Notes: generated from the sequence alone by a model not told the origin. A stretch of 64,000 nucleotides of DNA from an uncultured Lachnospiraceae bacterium (GCA_910586705.1 CAJUJK010000014.1:37921-101920); one strand, 5' to 3'; positions 34,153 to 44,128 are shown, numbered from the stretch's first letter. Made by a program: numbers and translations.

Positions 34153-34225
34153 AAATAGGGATTTATGACCGGCAGATGGTGTGCTGATTGCGGCGGACTG
34201 CCAAGACACAGAAATGAGGTGGAAT

Positions 34226-35527
34226 ATGGGAATTGTGATTGAAAATGCCCTTGTGGTTTTGCCTGAAGGCGCGGAGGATGTGATCCGGGAGACGTCGCTC
34301 TATATCGAGGGGGACAGAATAGCGGGGATTGGCGGCAAGCCGGCGGGATTTACCGCGGACAAAGTGATCGACGGTACGGACAAACTGGTGATCCCGGGGC
34401 TGGTTAACTGCCATACCCATTCTTACATGTCCTTTATGCGGAATGTGGCGGATGATCTTTCCTTTATGGACTGGCTTTTTGGAACGATTGACCCGATCGA
34501 ACAGCAGATGACGGACGAGGATACTTACTGGGGTGCGAATCTGGCGATTATCGAAATGATGAAGAGCGGCACCACCTGCTTTAACGATATGCAGATGAAC
34601 ATTCACCAGACGACCCGCGCGGTGAAGGAGTCGGGTATGCGCGCCGTGATCTGCCGCGGGCTTGTGGGAAGCGGCAATGACGAGGCGGGACAGTCGCGTC
34701 TGCGTCAGGCTTACGAGGAGCGGGATGCGGCGAAGGACTGTGACAGGCTTACCTTTAAACTGGGGCCTCATGCGCCTTACACCTGTGACGACGAGTTTTT
34801 AAAGATCGTGGCTGCCGAGGCAAAGAAGGAAAATATGGGTATCCATGTGCATCTGTCGGAGAGTGAAAGTGAGATTTCGCAGATCCAGGAAAAGTATGGC
34901 TGTACGCCCATTGCGCTGGCGGAGAAATGTGGTATTTTCGACGTGCCGGCTATTGCGGCGCACTGTGTGCAGGTGACGGACGAGGATATTCAAATTTTAA
35001 AACGGAAAAACGTAAGCGTTGTGACCAATCCGGCAAGCAATATGAAACTCGGGAACGGCTTTGCGCCCATTGCGAAAATGCTTGATGCGGGCGTCAATGT
35101 GTGTCTCGGTACGGACGGTGCGGCGAGCAATAACTGTCTGAACATGTTTCACGAGCTGAGCCTGCTGACGCTGATTCACAAAGGCACGGGAAAGACACCA
35201 CAGTGTGTCAGCGCAAAAGAGGGCTTCCGCATAGCCACCATCAACGGCGCGAAGGCGCTCGGGCTGGAGAAGGAGATCGGTTCTATTGAAGTTGGTAAAA
35301 AGGCGGATCTGGCGGTTCTCGATCTGAATACGCCCTCCCTTACCCCCAGAAATAATCTGATCGCCGGTCTGTCCTATTCCGCCAATGGCTCAGAGGTTGA
35401 CACGGTGATCATCAACGGGCAGGTTACCATGGAGAATCGCAGATTACTGACAGTGGACGAGAAACTGGTCTACGGTAAGATTCAAGACATTATCGTCAGA
35501 ATGGGGCTGGACAAGAAAACTTACTAA
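34226..35527 (+). CDS. Amidohydrolase: 5'-deoxyadenosine/SAH/MTA deaminase family
   Basis: A 433-residue metal-dependent deaminase of the MtaD/DadD family, which turns adenosyl groups (SAH, methylthioadenosine, 5'-deoxyadenosine) into inosyl forms. Metal ligands are visible: HTH in NCHTHSYMSF (~62), HVHLSES, AHCVQVTDEDI, and the late Asp in LGTDGAASNN. The start at 34226 follows GAGGTGG. Together with the HxExK-type SAH hydrolase at 37076 it suggests SAH recycling through S-inosylhomocysteine. Confidence 0.88.
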   Translation: MGIVIENALVVLPEGAEDVIRETSLYIEGDRIAGIGGKPAGFTADKVIDGTDKLVIPGLVNCHTHSYMSFMRNVADDLSFMDWLFGTIDPIEQQMTDEDTYWGANLAIIEMMKSGTTCFNDMQMNIHQTTRAVKESGMRAVICRGLVGSGNDEAGQSRLRQAYEERDAAKDCDRLTFKLGPHAPYTCDDEFLKIVAAEAKKENMGIHVHLSESESEISQIQEKYGCTPIALAEKCGIFDVPAIAAHCVQVTDEDIQILKRKNVSVVTNPASNMKLGNGFAPIAKMLDAGVNVCLGTDGAASNNCLNMFHELSLLTLIHKGTGKTPQCVSAKEGFRIATINGAKALGLEKEIGSIEVGKKADLAVLDLNTPSLTPRNNLIAGLSYSANGSEVDTVIINGQVTMENRRLLTVDEKLVYGKIQDIIVRMGLDKKTY

Positions 35528-35554
35528 ATAATTATAGAATTATAGGAACTTTTT

Positions 35555-35738
35555 TGTTATAATCTACACATAAGCATTGAGCAGTACGCATCCGTCAGAA
35601 AAACAGCGTTGGGGAGCTTGCTCGCCGAAGCAGTTATTCTGACGGATGTATAGGGCGAAAGCCCGTGAGCGAGATGAAGCGAAGCGGAATCGAGCCGGGC
35701 TGTGGGCATAGAAAGGCATTTTGGGGAGGGGAACGGAT
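35555..35738 (+). promoter_or_regulatory. Extended -10 promoter and structured leader of the HDOD gene
   Basis: TGTTATAAT (35555-35563) is an extended -10 element. The ~170-base leader that follows has a 12-base stem CATCCGTCAGAA / TTCTGACGGATG (35590-35651), enclosing a smaller hairpin. Next comes a GGGC-GAAA-GCCC hairpin with a GNRA loop, and an outer AGCCCG/CGGGCT pairing. The ribosome binding site GGGGAGGG is at 35723. The fold looks like a cis-acting RNA, but I do not recognise the class. Confidence 0.5.
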
Positions 35739-36971
35739 ATGCTGGCAACATTGATACCATACTTTGATAAGGACATGAAAGTCGCAGCTTACGCGCTGGC
35801 TTCACAGAGGGAAAACAGCCTCTTGAATCCGCCGATTTTCGGTTCAAGCAGTCCAAATGGTCTGGCGGAAATCGAGGGTCTGGAAATTGTACATAATATA
35901 GGCATAGACACACTGTCGCCGGGAACGGTCGTGCTGATTCCGGTAAGCCATATTGCAGTATTTTCAGATCTGGAAACGAAGTGTGACGAGTTTCGCGGCA
36001 GGGTTGTACTCGTGTTTGACAACGAGGTGGAAAATAGCGAGGCATACAGAAAACGCTTTTCACAGTTGAAGGAAAAGGGCTATATGCTGGCGATGTCAAA
36101 ACTTCCTGTGAGCCGGTACGAGGAAAACAGGGAGCTGCTGAAGCTGATGGATTATGTCATTCTGGATCAGAAAGAGGTGGATCTTTCCAAGGCGAAGATC
36201 TATTTCAAAAGGCAGTATCCGCAGATCAAGATATGCGTCGGAAATATTGACAGTCAAGACATTTTTGACAGCCTTAAGGATGATGATGATTTCTATCGGT
36301 TTGAGGGTAAGTTTTACCGCATCCCGATCACGAAGGGGGAGAATGAGGTTTCCCCGCTGAAGATTAATTATCTGGAGCTGATGAATATCGTGAATGCCCC
36401 GGATTTCGAGCTAACGAAGGCGGCGGACGTCATCGGACGCGATACCGCGCTTGTGGTGGAACTGCTTAAGATGGTGAACCACATTGCGATCAATTCCCAG
36501 GTAACTTCCATCCGTCACGCGGCGGCAATTCTCGGTCAGCGTGAGCTGAAAAAATGGATCAATACCGTGATTACGAAGGAACTTTGTGCGGACAGACCAA
36601 ACGAGGTGGCAAGAACATCCATGCTTCGCGCGAAATTTATGGAGTGTCTGGCTCCCGTATTCGGACTGGGCATGAAGTCTGCGGAAGTATTCTTGATGGG
36701 TCTGTTCTCTATCCTGAATATTATTTTGAATATGCCTATGGAAGATGCGCTGAAGATGGTTACCGTCTCCAAGGAGATCGAGGACGCGCTTGTGCGGGGC
36801 ACGGGAGATCTGGCAGGCATTTATTCCTTTGTGGTAAACTATGAGGCGGCGGACTGGCAGGAGATCAGCAGACAGCTCATTGTGCTGAATGTGGACACCA
36901 ATACGATTTATCAGGCGTACACGGAGACCGTATGCTGGTATAAAGAGATGTTTTTCGAGACAAGTGTATAA
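35739..36971 (+). CDS. YuxH-like protein: degenerate EAL plus HDOD domain
   Basis: A 410-residue signalling protein. The N-terminal half has the fold pattern of an EAL phosphodiesterase but lacks the EAL catalytic residues, so it is unlikely to cleave c-di-GMP. The C-terminal half (from ~205) is an HDOD domain: LMNIVNAPDFELTKAADVIG and then SIRHAAAILGQRELKKWINT. The architecture equals B. subtilis YuxH. GGGGAGGG precedes ATG 35739. Its long structured leader and position between deaminase and SAH hydrolase genes are notable. Function unknown. Confidence 0.85.
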   Translation: MLATLIPYFDKDMKVAAYALASQRENSLLNPPIFGSSSPNGLAEIEGLEIVHNIGIDTLSPGTVVLIPVSHIAVFSDLETKCDEFRGRVVLVFDNEVENSEAYRKRFSQLKEKGYMLAMSKLPVSRYEENRELLKLMDYVILDQKEVDLSKAKIYFKRQYPQIKICVGNIDSQDIFDSLKDDDDFYRFEGKFYRIPITKGENEVSPLKINYLELMNIVNAPDFELTKAADVIGRDTALVVELLKMVNHIAINSQVTSIRHAAAILGQRELKKWINTVITKELCADRPNEVARTSMLRAKFMECLAPVFGLGMKSAEVFLMGLFSILNIILNMPMEDALKMVTVSKEIEDALVRGTGDLAGIYSFVVNYEAADWQEISRQLIVLNVDTNTIYQAYTETVCWYKEMFFETSV

Positions 36972-37075
36972 ATGACCGCCTGTCTTGTGAACATAAAATA
37001 ATAAGTGATGATAGGACAGACGACCATCACTATAATAAAAATTCGGCTGATTAATTATTGTAGGAGGACACTATC

Positions 37076-38323
37076 ATGAGCAGTGAAATCAGAGACATTA
37101 ATCTTGCCGAATTCGGTGAGAGAAAGATCGAGTGGGTGAAGAGAAACTGCGACCTGCTCCGCACCTTGGAAAAGGAATTTTCCGAGAGCAAGCCTTTTGC
37201 GGGCAAGAAGATAACGCTGTCCGTACATCTGGAGGCAAAGACGGCGTATCTGTGCTTAGTGCTTGCCGCGGGCGGCGCGGAAATGTATGTGACAGGCTCC
37301 AATCCGCTGTCCACACAGGATGACGTGGCGGCAGCCCTTGTAAAGGCGGGACTTGAGGTACACGCCTGGTATAATGCGACGCCGGAAGAGTACGAGACAC
37401 ACATCCGCCATGTGCTGGAGGCGGAGCCGAACATTATTATTGATGACGGCGGCGATCTGGTGACGATGGTGCATACACAGATGCCTCACCTCATTCCGAA
37501 TATTATCGGCGGCTGTGAGGAGACGACCACAGGAATCATCCGCCTGGAGGCGATGAACAACGCGGGAGAGCTGAAGTTCCCTATGGTCCGCGTCAACAAT
37601 GCGGCGTGTAAGCACTTCTTTGACAACAGATACGGCACGGGCCAGTCCGTCTGGGATGGCATCAACAGAACCACGAATCTGATTGTGGCAGGAAAGATTG
37701 TTGTTGTGGCAGGCTATGGCTGGTGCGGTAAAGGCACGGCTATGAGAGCGAAAGGTCTGGGCGCGCGGGTTATCGTGACAGAGATTGATCCGATCAAGGC
37801 AATTGAGGCAGTGATGGACGGCTTCGATGTGATGCCGATGAAGGAAGCGGCTAAAGTGGGTGATTTCTTCATCACTGTGACGGGCTGTGACGGCGTAATT
37901 GACAAAGAGGACTTTGCGGAGATGAAAGAGGGCGCAATCCTTTGCAACGCAGGACATTTTGACTGTGAGATCGACATGGCGTGGCTGAAAGCTAACGCGG
38001 TGGAGACAAGGGAACAGCGCAAGAACATTATGGGTTATAAGCTGCCTACGGGTCAGTGGATTTTCGTTCTGGCGGAAGGCCGTCTCGTGAATCTGGCAGC
38101 AGGCGATGGACATCCCGCGGAGATCATGGATATGAGCTTTGCGATTCAGGCGCTCTCCGCGAAGTATCTGGTGGAGCATGCAAGTGAGCTGAAAGAAAAG
38201 CTGATTGATGTGCCGGAGGAAGTGGATAAGGATGTGGCGAAAAGAAAGCTGGCATTCCTCGGCAAGGAGATTGATGTGCTGACGCCGGAACAGGAGAAGT
38301 ATCTGAACAGCTATACTGTGTAA
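37076..38323 (+). CDS. ahcY: S-adenosyl/S-inosyl-homocysteine hydrolase
   Basis: A 415-residue enzyme that splits a nucleosyl-homocysteine into nucleoside and homocysteine using bound NAD (GYGWCGKG). Landmarks are DDGGDL, EETTTG, the catalytic Lys/Asp in KHFFDNRYGTGQS, and the late HFDCEID and GDGHPAEIMD. It is the shorter archaeal/Thermotoga-like form. In the base-binding motif HxTxE of classical enzymes it has HLEAK (HxExK), a change that places Lys where Glu contacts the adenine amino group. This favours an inosine base. The nearby deaminase gene supports that reading. GTAGGAGGA precedes the start. Confidence 0.9.
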   Translation: MSSEIRDINLAEFGERKIEWVKRNCDLLRTLEKEFSESKPFAGKKITLSVHLEAKTAYLCLVLAAGGAEMYVTGSNPLSTQDDVAAALVKAGLEVHAWYNATPEEYETHIRHVLEAEPNIIIDDGGDLVTMVHTQMPHLIPNIIGGCEETTTGIIRLEAMNNAGELKFPMVRVNNAACKHFFDNRYGTGQSVWDGINRTTNLIVAGKIVVVAGYGWCGKGTAMRAKGLGARVIVTEIDPIKAIEAVMDGFDVMPMKEAAKVGDFFITVTGCDGVIDKEDFAEMKEGAILCNAGHFDCEIDMAWLKANAVETREQRKNIMGYKLPTGQWIFVLAEGRLVNLAAGDGHPAEIMDMSFAIQALSAKYLVEHASELKEKLIDVPEEVDKDVAKRKLAFLGKEIDVLTPEQEKYLNSYTV

Positions 38324-38367
38324 AAGCAGGGAGTTCAAAAAAGAGAAATCAACGTGTTTATATCTTA

Positions 38368-38421
38368 GGAACTGTTAAGAATTAACTTTGCAGATGTGAA
38401 GATTTATTCTTTAACAGTTCC
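38368..38421. terminator. Hairpin between convergent SAH hydrolase and VanZ genes
   Basis: GGAACTGTTAAGAAT (38368-38382) pairs with ATTCTTTAACAGTTCC (38406-38421) with one bulged base. It covers the end of the VanZ gene and can serve both directions; the T-run is weak. Confidence 0.5.
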
Positions 38422-39032
38422 TTACTATGTCTGTACAGAAATTTTGCAATGGCAGACAGCAGTCCGTATATATCAGCCAGTGCCAGATAAACCAGAAAAC
38501 CTAACAGAAACCCAAAGGAGTTTAACAGCACATCATCCAGCTGACATGCGCCAAGGTGATATTTCAACTGTACCGCTTCAATGCCGATGCTGCATACCGT
38601 AGCAACGGGAGCTGCGATCAGAATATGCCGCATGGGTTTTCCCGCCATGGGCAGGAGGACTCCGAGAGGGAAAAACATGACGATGTTGGCGATGTAAAAA
38701 GCCTTTTGTTCATTGTTGTCGAACCATCTGGAAAGGAATGCCCAGTCTATATGATCATACCACGGTACCGGAGTGCGTGACAAAATGGTAAGCTGGAGCA
38801 CGCAGTAGCTGTAGGTCACGAAGGTAAACAGCCATATGATGCGGAGTGCGAATCGGAATGCAAATATTATGGATGGCTTTTTGCAGCGAACCAGAAAAAA
38901 AAGCGCAGCGACTGAAATTATAACCAGACAGACTTCTGACGACAGCCGGAAAGCTCCCGGCAAATACCCTAACGAATCGATCATCTGTGCCGTTACAAGC
39001 TCTTTTATTCTGTCTATCTCTTCTTTTCGCAT
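38382..39032 (-). CDS. VanZ-like membrane protein
   Basis: A 216-residue membrane protein with about five hydrophobic segments. The VanZ signature is NIVMFFPLGVLLP in one helix and SIGIEAVQLKYHLGACQLDD further on. The start at 39032 follows GGAGG; an ATG at 39044 is less likely. It overlaps the flippase gene end by 19 bases and is the last gene of the exopolysaccharide locus. VanZ proteins reduce teicoplanin sensitivity in enterococci; elsewhere their function is open. Confidence 0.85.
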   Translation of the reverse strand: MRKEEIDRIKELVTAQMIDSLGYLPGAFRLSSEVCLVIISVAALFFLVRCKKPSIIFAFRFALRIIWLFTFVTYSYCVLQLTILSRTPVPWYDHIDWAFLSRWFDNNEQKAFYIANIVMFFPLGVLLPMAGKPMRHILIAAPVATVCSIGIEAVQLKYHLGACQLDDVLLNSFGFLLGFLVYLALADIYGLLSAIAKFLYRHSKELLKNKSSHLQS

Positions 39033-40489
39033 TTTATCCTCCATTTATTGCGTGGGCAGATTCTTTTTAACTCCTTTCTCAAAAGAACCGCCATTTCATC
39101 CTTTTCCGCCATCAGTATAGCAATATATAAAATAAAATAAAGCGCAGACGAACAACTCAGCAATACAAATCCGGACAGGACAAATTTCATAAACCAAATG
39201 GGCAACAAGGCGAGACCAGATGCCGTAAGCACTTTCTTTAACTCCATATCTATAAACAACATCCCAACTGTGTCCTTTAATGCAAAACATTGGATAACAA
39301 GAACAAGAATTTCTGCTACTGTCGTGCCAACGGCCGCGCCCATCGCTCCATGTTTTGGAATGAGAAGAGCATTTAAAATTAAATCAACGATCGCCCCGCA
39401 TATTTCAGATAAAAGAACGGCTTTTTCTTTTCCAAAAGAGACTAACATTTGTATTCCCGTAACATTTGACATACCTATGAGCAGCACTGTGGGCATAATA
39501 ATTCGCATCGGAAAAACTGCTTTGTCATAGGAACTGCCACATAACAGAAAAATGCATTCGCGGGCAAACATGGTAAAGTATAGCATTAACGGGACAGAGG
39601 CTGTTATGACATACTTGACCGCTTTAGAATTCAATCGAAAAAAGGAATCCGTTTTATCGGTCTTGAGCAGGAATGCCGCTCTAGGGAGTAATACGCTGCC
39701 CAATGCTGTGATGGCGCTTACCAGAACCTTCTTGATTTTTACAGCCGCATCATAGTACCCTACTTCTGAAGCAGACTTAATGAATCCAAGCATTACTATA
39801 TCCATATTTATGTAGATCGTAGTCGAAAAGGACATGGCGGCAAAAACAAGCGCACTTTTACAATGTCTGACCAATTGCGGTTTTCTTTGGAATTTTAAAT
39901 GGATGTATTTCCTTACATTGACGGCATTCCATATATTGGAAGCGGAAGCTGCAAATATTGTTAAGAATCCATAAATGACATAATCTGATTCTGTCGCTAC
40001 TACAGAAAACAGCAAGACACAAGCAATCAGCTTGAAAGCAATCGAGCGAATTGCAATGTATGTATATTCCTCCAAAGCTTTATACAGCCATTCCATCCCA
40101 ATTGCATTTAATAAAAGCGATATGCCCATTATCATGTACAATGGTTTCTCTTGTTGCAGCTTGGGTACAATAAATATAGATATAATGAATAACGCGGATA
40201 CGCTTATGCTTGTAATTAAATTTATGAGGAATAATTCCAGAGCCGTTTGAGACAATTCATTCCTGTTGTCCCTAACTTTGGCGCATTCTCTGATTCCATA
40301 TATGGGAATGCCAAACTGCGCAAAAATACTAAAATACGAAATCAAAGATGCGGCAAAACTGACCTTTCCCATTCCAACAGGCTGTAAAATCCTTGCTGCA
40401 TACGGGAACGTTATAAGCGGAAATAAAAATGACGACATGGTCAATACGATATTCATTATATAGTTCACAGTAATTGATTTATTTTTCAT
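39014..40489 (-). CDS. Polysaccharide flippase (Wzx/MATE-like)
   Basis: A 491-residue protein with 12-14 hydrophobic segments that should flip lipid-linked repeat units across the membrane. The N-terminus (NIVLTMSSFLFPLITFPYAA followed by RILQPVGMGKVSFA) is typical of Wzx. The coding sequence is clearly more AT-rich than the flanking housekeeping genes. It follows the GT2 gene by four bases. The ribosome binding site is weak (GATGATGAG), consistent with coupling. Confidence 0.88.
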   Translation of the reverse strand: MKNKSITVNYIMNIVLTMSSFLFPLITFPYAARILQPVGMGKVSFAASLISYFSIFAQFGIPIYGIRECAKVRDNRNELSQTALELFLINLITSISVSALFIISIFIVPKLQQEKPLYMIMGISLLLNAIGMEWLYKALEEYTYIAIRSIAFKLIACVLLFSVVATESDYVIYGFLTIFAASASNIWNAVNVRKYIHLKFQRKPQLVRHCKSALVFAAMSFSTTIYINMDIVMLGFIKSASEVGYYDAAVKIKKVLVSAITALGSVLLPRAAFLLKTDKTDSFFRLNSKAVKYVITASVPLMLYFTMFARECIFLLCGSSYDKAVFPMRIIMPTVLLIGMSNVTGIQMLVSFGKEKAVLLSEICGAIVDLILNALLIPKHGAMGAAVGTTVAEILVLVIQCFALKDTVGMLFIDMELKKVLTASGLALLPIWFMKFVLSGFVLLSCSSALYFILYIAILMAEKDEMAVLLRKELKRICPRNKWRIKCEKKR

Positions 40490-40493
40490 CTCA

Positions 40494-41501
40494 TCATCTC
40501 AAGATCAGATCTTTTATCACATTTATCATGTGGGTATATACAGATAAAAGATAATACAAACTATAGCTGCTTCTCCGTAACAATAATACTTTTGCGCTCA
40601 TACCTGCAGAAATAAGATAAACGATCGGACATTCTGTCTTGAGTTCCTTCTCTGTTGCGATCAATTTCTTTTTTATTTTCCGCGATGGATTAAATGCCAA
40701 AAGCATATACACTATCATATTATATTTCAAGGCAATCATGTACAGAATTGTCATTTCATATTCATTATCTAAGGTATGGTTGTTATAATATGATTTCAAA
40801 TTTTCATAAACTTTATACTCATCATCTATATGACGGCAGCGATTTTTTCTGTCTACACTCTGTCCCTTTCTTCCCAGTCGGTATTGGTATAGGAAAATAG
40901 GATAATGACTTGTAGATTTTGTGTAAAATAGAAGATACAGCACATACTCTATATCCGTATACAAAATTCCTTTTTCAAGACGGATGTCATTATCTTTCAA
41001 AATGTAAGTCTTGCTGCAAACCGCGTGCATAGGCAATGCAAAAAATTGGTGTTTCATGGAATGTTGTTTTCCATATTTGCAGTTGACTTTTTTTTGAATT
41101 CTTTTACCCGATGCATATCGTTCTACATAATCGGTAATAATCAAATCAGTTTCTTCTGTTCTCAAAATCCTCAGAAAATCGCGGAGCGCATTTGTGTTAA
41201 ACCAGTCGTCCCCGTCCAAAAGCTTAAAATATTTCCCGCTCGCTTCCTGTATACCACGATTGACAGCCGTTCCATATCCTCCGTTTTCCTTATTGATAAT
41301 ACGGAATACAGATGGATATTTTTGGACATATTCCTCCGCAACAGCCGCCGTGTTATCTGTGGAACCATCGTTGATGATAAGAACCTCCATATCATCCATA
41401 TAGGTATTTTCAAGCACAAGCGACGATAAAGTTTTTGCCAGATATTTTTCCATGTTATATGCTGCGATGGAAATGGTTAAAAGTTTCTGATATTGCCTCA
41501 T
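40494..41501 (-). CDS. Glycosyltransferase family 2
   Basis: A 335-residue GT-A enzyme that adds a sugar to the lipid-linked unit on the cytoplasmic face. Early landmarks are LTISIAAYNMEKYLAKTLSS, EVLIINDGSTDNT and the metal-binding LLDGDDWFN. A C-terminal hydrophobic stretch may attach it to the membrane. AT-rich like its neighbours. Sugar specificity cannot be read from sequence. Confidence 0.9.
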   Translation of the reverse strand: MRQYQKLLTISIAAYNMEKYLAKTLSSLVLENTYMDDMEVLIINDGSTDNTAAVAEEYVQKYPSVFRIINKENGGYGTAVNRGIQEASGKYFKLLDGDDWFNTNALRDFLRILRTEETDLIITDYVERYASGKRIQKKVNCKYGKQHSMKHQFFALPMHAVCSKTYILKDNDIRLEKGILYTDIEYVLYLLFYTKSTSHYPIFLYQYRLGRKGQSVDRKNRCRHIDDEYKVYENLKSYYNNHTLDNEYEMTILYMIALKYNMIVYMLLAFNPSRKIKKKLIATEKELKTECPIVYLISAGMSAKVLLLRRSSYSLYYLLSVYTHMINVIKDLILR

Positions 41502-41575
41502 TTTTTCTCCTCATCATATTACAAATTTGAACAGTATTCTTATAACGATTTTGCATTTTTGCAATCTATTTGGGA

Positions 41576-42646
41576 CTAATAATTCCAAAAAGTACGATAA
41601 GGTAGCACTCCGCACCAACCGTTGCTTAGATATATGATACGGATTAACGTATATAAAAAAACAATTGCAAAATTAATTACATATCTCGTTGATTTTCTTA
41701 AAGTTAAACATGTTAATTCCGGTACATAGATGGCAATGATTGGATTCATATATAATGCCAAACGGACCACCGTCGTTGGCATCACGATTCCTGATGCAAC
41801 GATTACTAATGCTATCCAAACGGCTGAATACAACAATTTTAAATTTTTGTTTTTTTGTATTGCCTTATATTTATATGACATCAGTACAAAGAAAGAAAAA
41901 TAAATCAAAAAGCTTGCCCAGTCTATATTGCTTTTGCTATAGCGGGAAGTTTTTAAAAAAAAACGGCCATATGTTGTAAGTCTCTGCAGAATCGGAAGAA
42001 CGGTTGCCTTTAATAACCCTGCTGAAGCAAACGTTGCAAGAAGCGCTGTTGTATATGTCATTGGTTTCCATTCAAGCGCCAATATAAAGTATAAAAAAAT
42101 CATAATAAATGCAGATTTATGGATCATCATTGCAATGCCGATAATGATAAATGTTTTCAGCCATTTTCTGCTCTTTATATATGGGATGGTAAATAGAGAG
42201 ATTACCATAGCAAACATTTGACGAATTACATTCATTGAAGAAAAATAGTCTCCAATGATTACAAATAGTAAAACACTATAAACAGGATTACACGAGTTTT
42301 TATAAATTGAATAGAAATAAAATGCGCAAATAATTAATGAAGATACGGCAATAAAAATCTGCGGATTATCAGATATTTTATGTAATATACACATGAAAGA
42401 GAGAAAGCCTTGCTCTATATAGGCATTTTTGGAATGCGACATTTCATATATTTGGCAATATGACGAAAAATCTGTTCCAACGTTATACCTGACAGCGGAA
42501 ATGATTGCTAATGGCATAATGGATAAAGCGCCAAAAATATGTTTGAGAATACGCCCTTCGGAATATGATAAATATTTTGACTGATCAATATGTACGGAAA
42601 TATATGTTAATAATAACGTGCTTAATGTTCCGGCTATATATATCAT
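41576..42646 (-). CDS. EpsG/Wzy-type polysaccharide polymerase
   Basis: A 356-residue membrane protein with about ten hydrophobic segments and an early SAVRYNVGTDFSSYCQIYE motif typical of EpsG polymerases, which join repeat units outside the membrane. The N-terminus begins directly with a membrane helix. AT-rich. It lies between the CDP-glycerol-type transferase and GT2 genes. Confidence 0.82.
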   Translation of the reverse strand: MIYIAGTLSTLLLTYISVHIDQSKYLSYSEGRILKHIFGALSIMPLAIISAVRYNVGTDFSSYCQIYEMSHSKNAYIEQGFLSFMCILHKISDNPQIFIAVSSLIICAFYFYSIYKNSCNPVYSVLLFVIIGDYFSSMNVIRQMFAMVISLFTIPYIKSRKWLKTFIIIGIAMMIHKSAFIMIFLYFILALEWKPMTYTTALLATFASAGLLKATVLPILQRLTTYGRFFLKTSRYSKSNIDWASFLIYFSFFVLMSYKYKAIQKNKNLKLLYSAVWIALVIVASGIVMPTTVVRLALYMNPIIAIYVPELTCLTLRKSTRYVINFAIVFLYTLIRIIYLSNGWCGVLPYRTFWNY

Positions 42647-42777
42647 GTCGCAGCTTTCTCTTTCTGTTTAACATTCATTTTTTCAAAAGTAGCATCTATA
42701 GAAATCAAGTTAATTATTCCACAGACACATTATGAGACCTCCATTTGCTTTATGAGAATACGAATCCTTTTATTCGG

Positions 42778-44028
42778 TTATCTAAAAGGAAAAGCTTTTA
42801 AATATATCCTTTTATATATTTCCCTAAATGTTCTTTCTGAATTTTTTGTATCATATAGAGGAAAATATTTTTTATGTTCTTCTAAATATTCATCATTTAC
42901 TGAAAATTCATGCTGAATTGCATCTTTCAGTTTTTCATTTACTTCTTTAATACAATATACTGTATTTGAAAAAGGATTATCGTCATATTGAAAATATCCT
43001 TGCGAGTAGTGGAACTTTCTAAAATCATCTACATCAAACTGGAAAAAAATAATAGGTTTTTTCATATATATAAAATCAAAAAAAACACTTGAATAATCTG
43101 TAACCAACATTGACGCATTTCTAATTAAGCTTTGTATATCATAATCTTTTTTATTTGCTATAATTACATTACTGTTTTCACTTCTGAACGTATCTATATA
43201 ACTTTCCATCATCGGATGAAGATAAAATATAAATTTCAAATTATTCTTTTTAGCAGTATAAATTAAATAATCGTTACGGATTAATCCAGCCCAATTTTTA
43301 TAATATCTCGTTTCCGTAAATGTGTAAGTATGTTCAACTTCTTTTAAGTAAGGACTTCCGTGCTTCAGCCATTTTCGCCAAGTAGGCATGATCAGAATAT
43401 ATCTCTGTAGATAATTGTCAACATTGTGCAAATAATCATATCTACACTGACCTCCGATAAATATAACTCCGTCTTTGGGATAACCAAAATGCTCAGAAAC
43501 AAACTTGTATTCCGGATATGCGCCACAAGTAATGGCGCGAAATCCCGTTCTGTTATAATGGAAATGATCGACATTATTAATTGTAATTCCATGTTGAATA
43601 AAAAAAATTTTATTTTTCTTTAAATGGAATTTTCTAACCAAAAAACCAAGCAAATCATTAGGTCCGCTATTTTTGACAGAAGTTACAAGCGCATCACAAG
43701 CCATGTAATACGCTATATGCCTAATTGAACCAAACGAGAGAATTTTTTTCCCGTAGTTATATAGTTTATTGTAATCATTTGATCTCTCATCTATCGCATA
43801 ATACACATTGATTAACCGTATGTTGTCGGCAATATATTTAAAAAAGACATATCCATTATCTCTGGCTTCCATTCTTCTCTCACAAACTAGCCATATATTC
43901 CTTTCTGCCATTTTTAAATAACCCGCATAAGGCAACGCTATTGGAAAAAGGACTAGAGATAACATGTCTCTAACTTTTAGATAACACAATTTATCTCTGA
44001 TTTTTAAAAATGATTTTTTAATATTCAT
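42778..44028 (-). CDS. CDP-glycerol glycerophosphotransferase family protein
   Basis: A 416-residue protein of the TagB/TagF family. The C-terminal catalytic part has MPTWRKWLK, the later FYLHPMM, and ASMLVTDYSSVFFDFIYMKKPIIFFQ, with conserved His and DYSS. Such enzymes transfer glycerol phosphate or related polyol phosphate, so the polymer may carry a teichoic-acid-like decoration. This is the most AT-rich gene of the locus, a sign of exchange between strains. Confidence 0.87.
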   Translation of the reverse strand: MNIKKSFLKIRDKLCYLKVRDMLSLVLFPIALPYAGYLKMAERNIWLVCERRMEARDNGYVFFKYIADNIRLINVYYAIDERSNDYNKLYNYGKKILSFGSIRHIAYYMACDALVTSVKNSGPNDLLGFLVRKFHLKKNKIFFIQHGITINNVDHFHYNRTGFRAITCGAYPEYKFVSEHFGYPKDGVIFIGGQCRYDYLHNVDNYLQRYILIMPTWRKWLKHGSPYLKEVEHTYTFTETRYYKNWAGLIRNDYLIYTAKKNNLKFIFYLHPMMESYIDTFRSENSNVIIANKKDYDIQSLIRNASMLVTDYSSVFFDFIYMKKPIIFFQFDVDDFRKFHYSQGYFQYDDNPFSNTVYCIKEVNEKLKDAIQHEFSVNDEYLEEHKKYFPLYDTKNSERTFREIYKRIYLKAFPFR

Positions 44029-44128
44029 TCAATATTAGACTCCATCATATATTTGTCAAGGCAAACTGTATTTAGTTCATTTATAAACAGACATAGAATT
44101 TGGTCTCTATATTCTTCTTACACATAAA

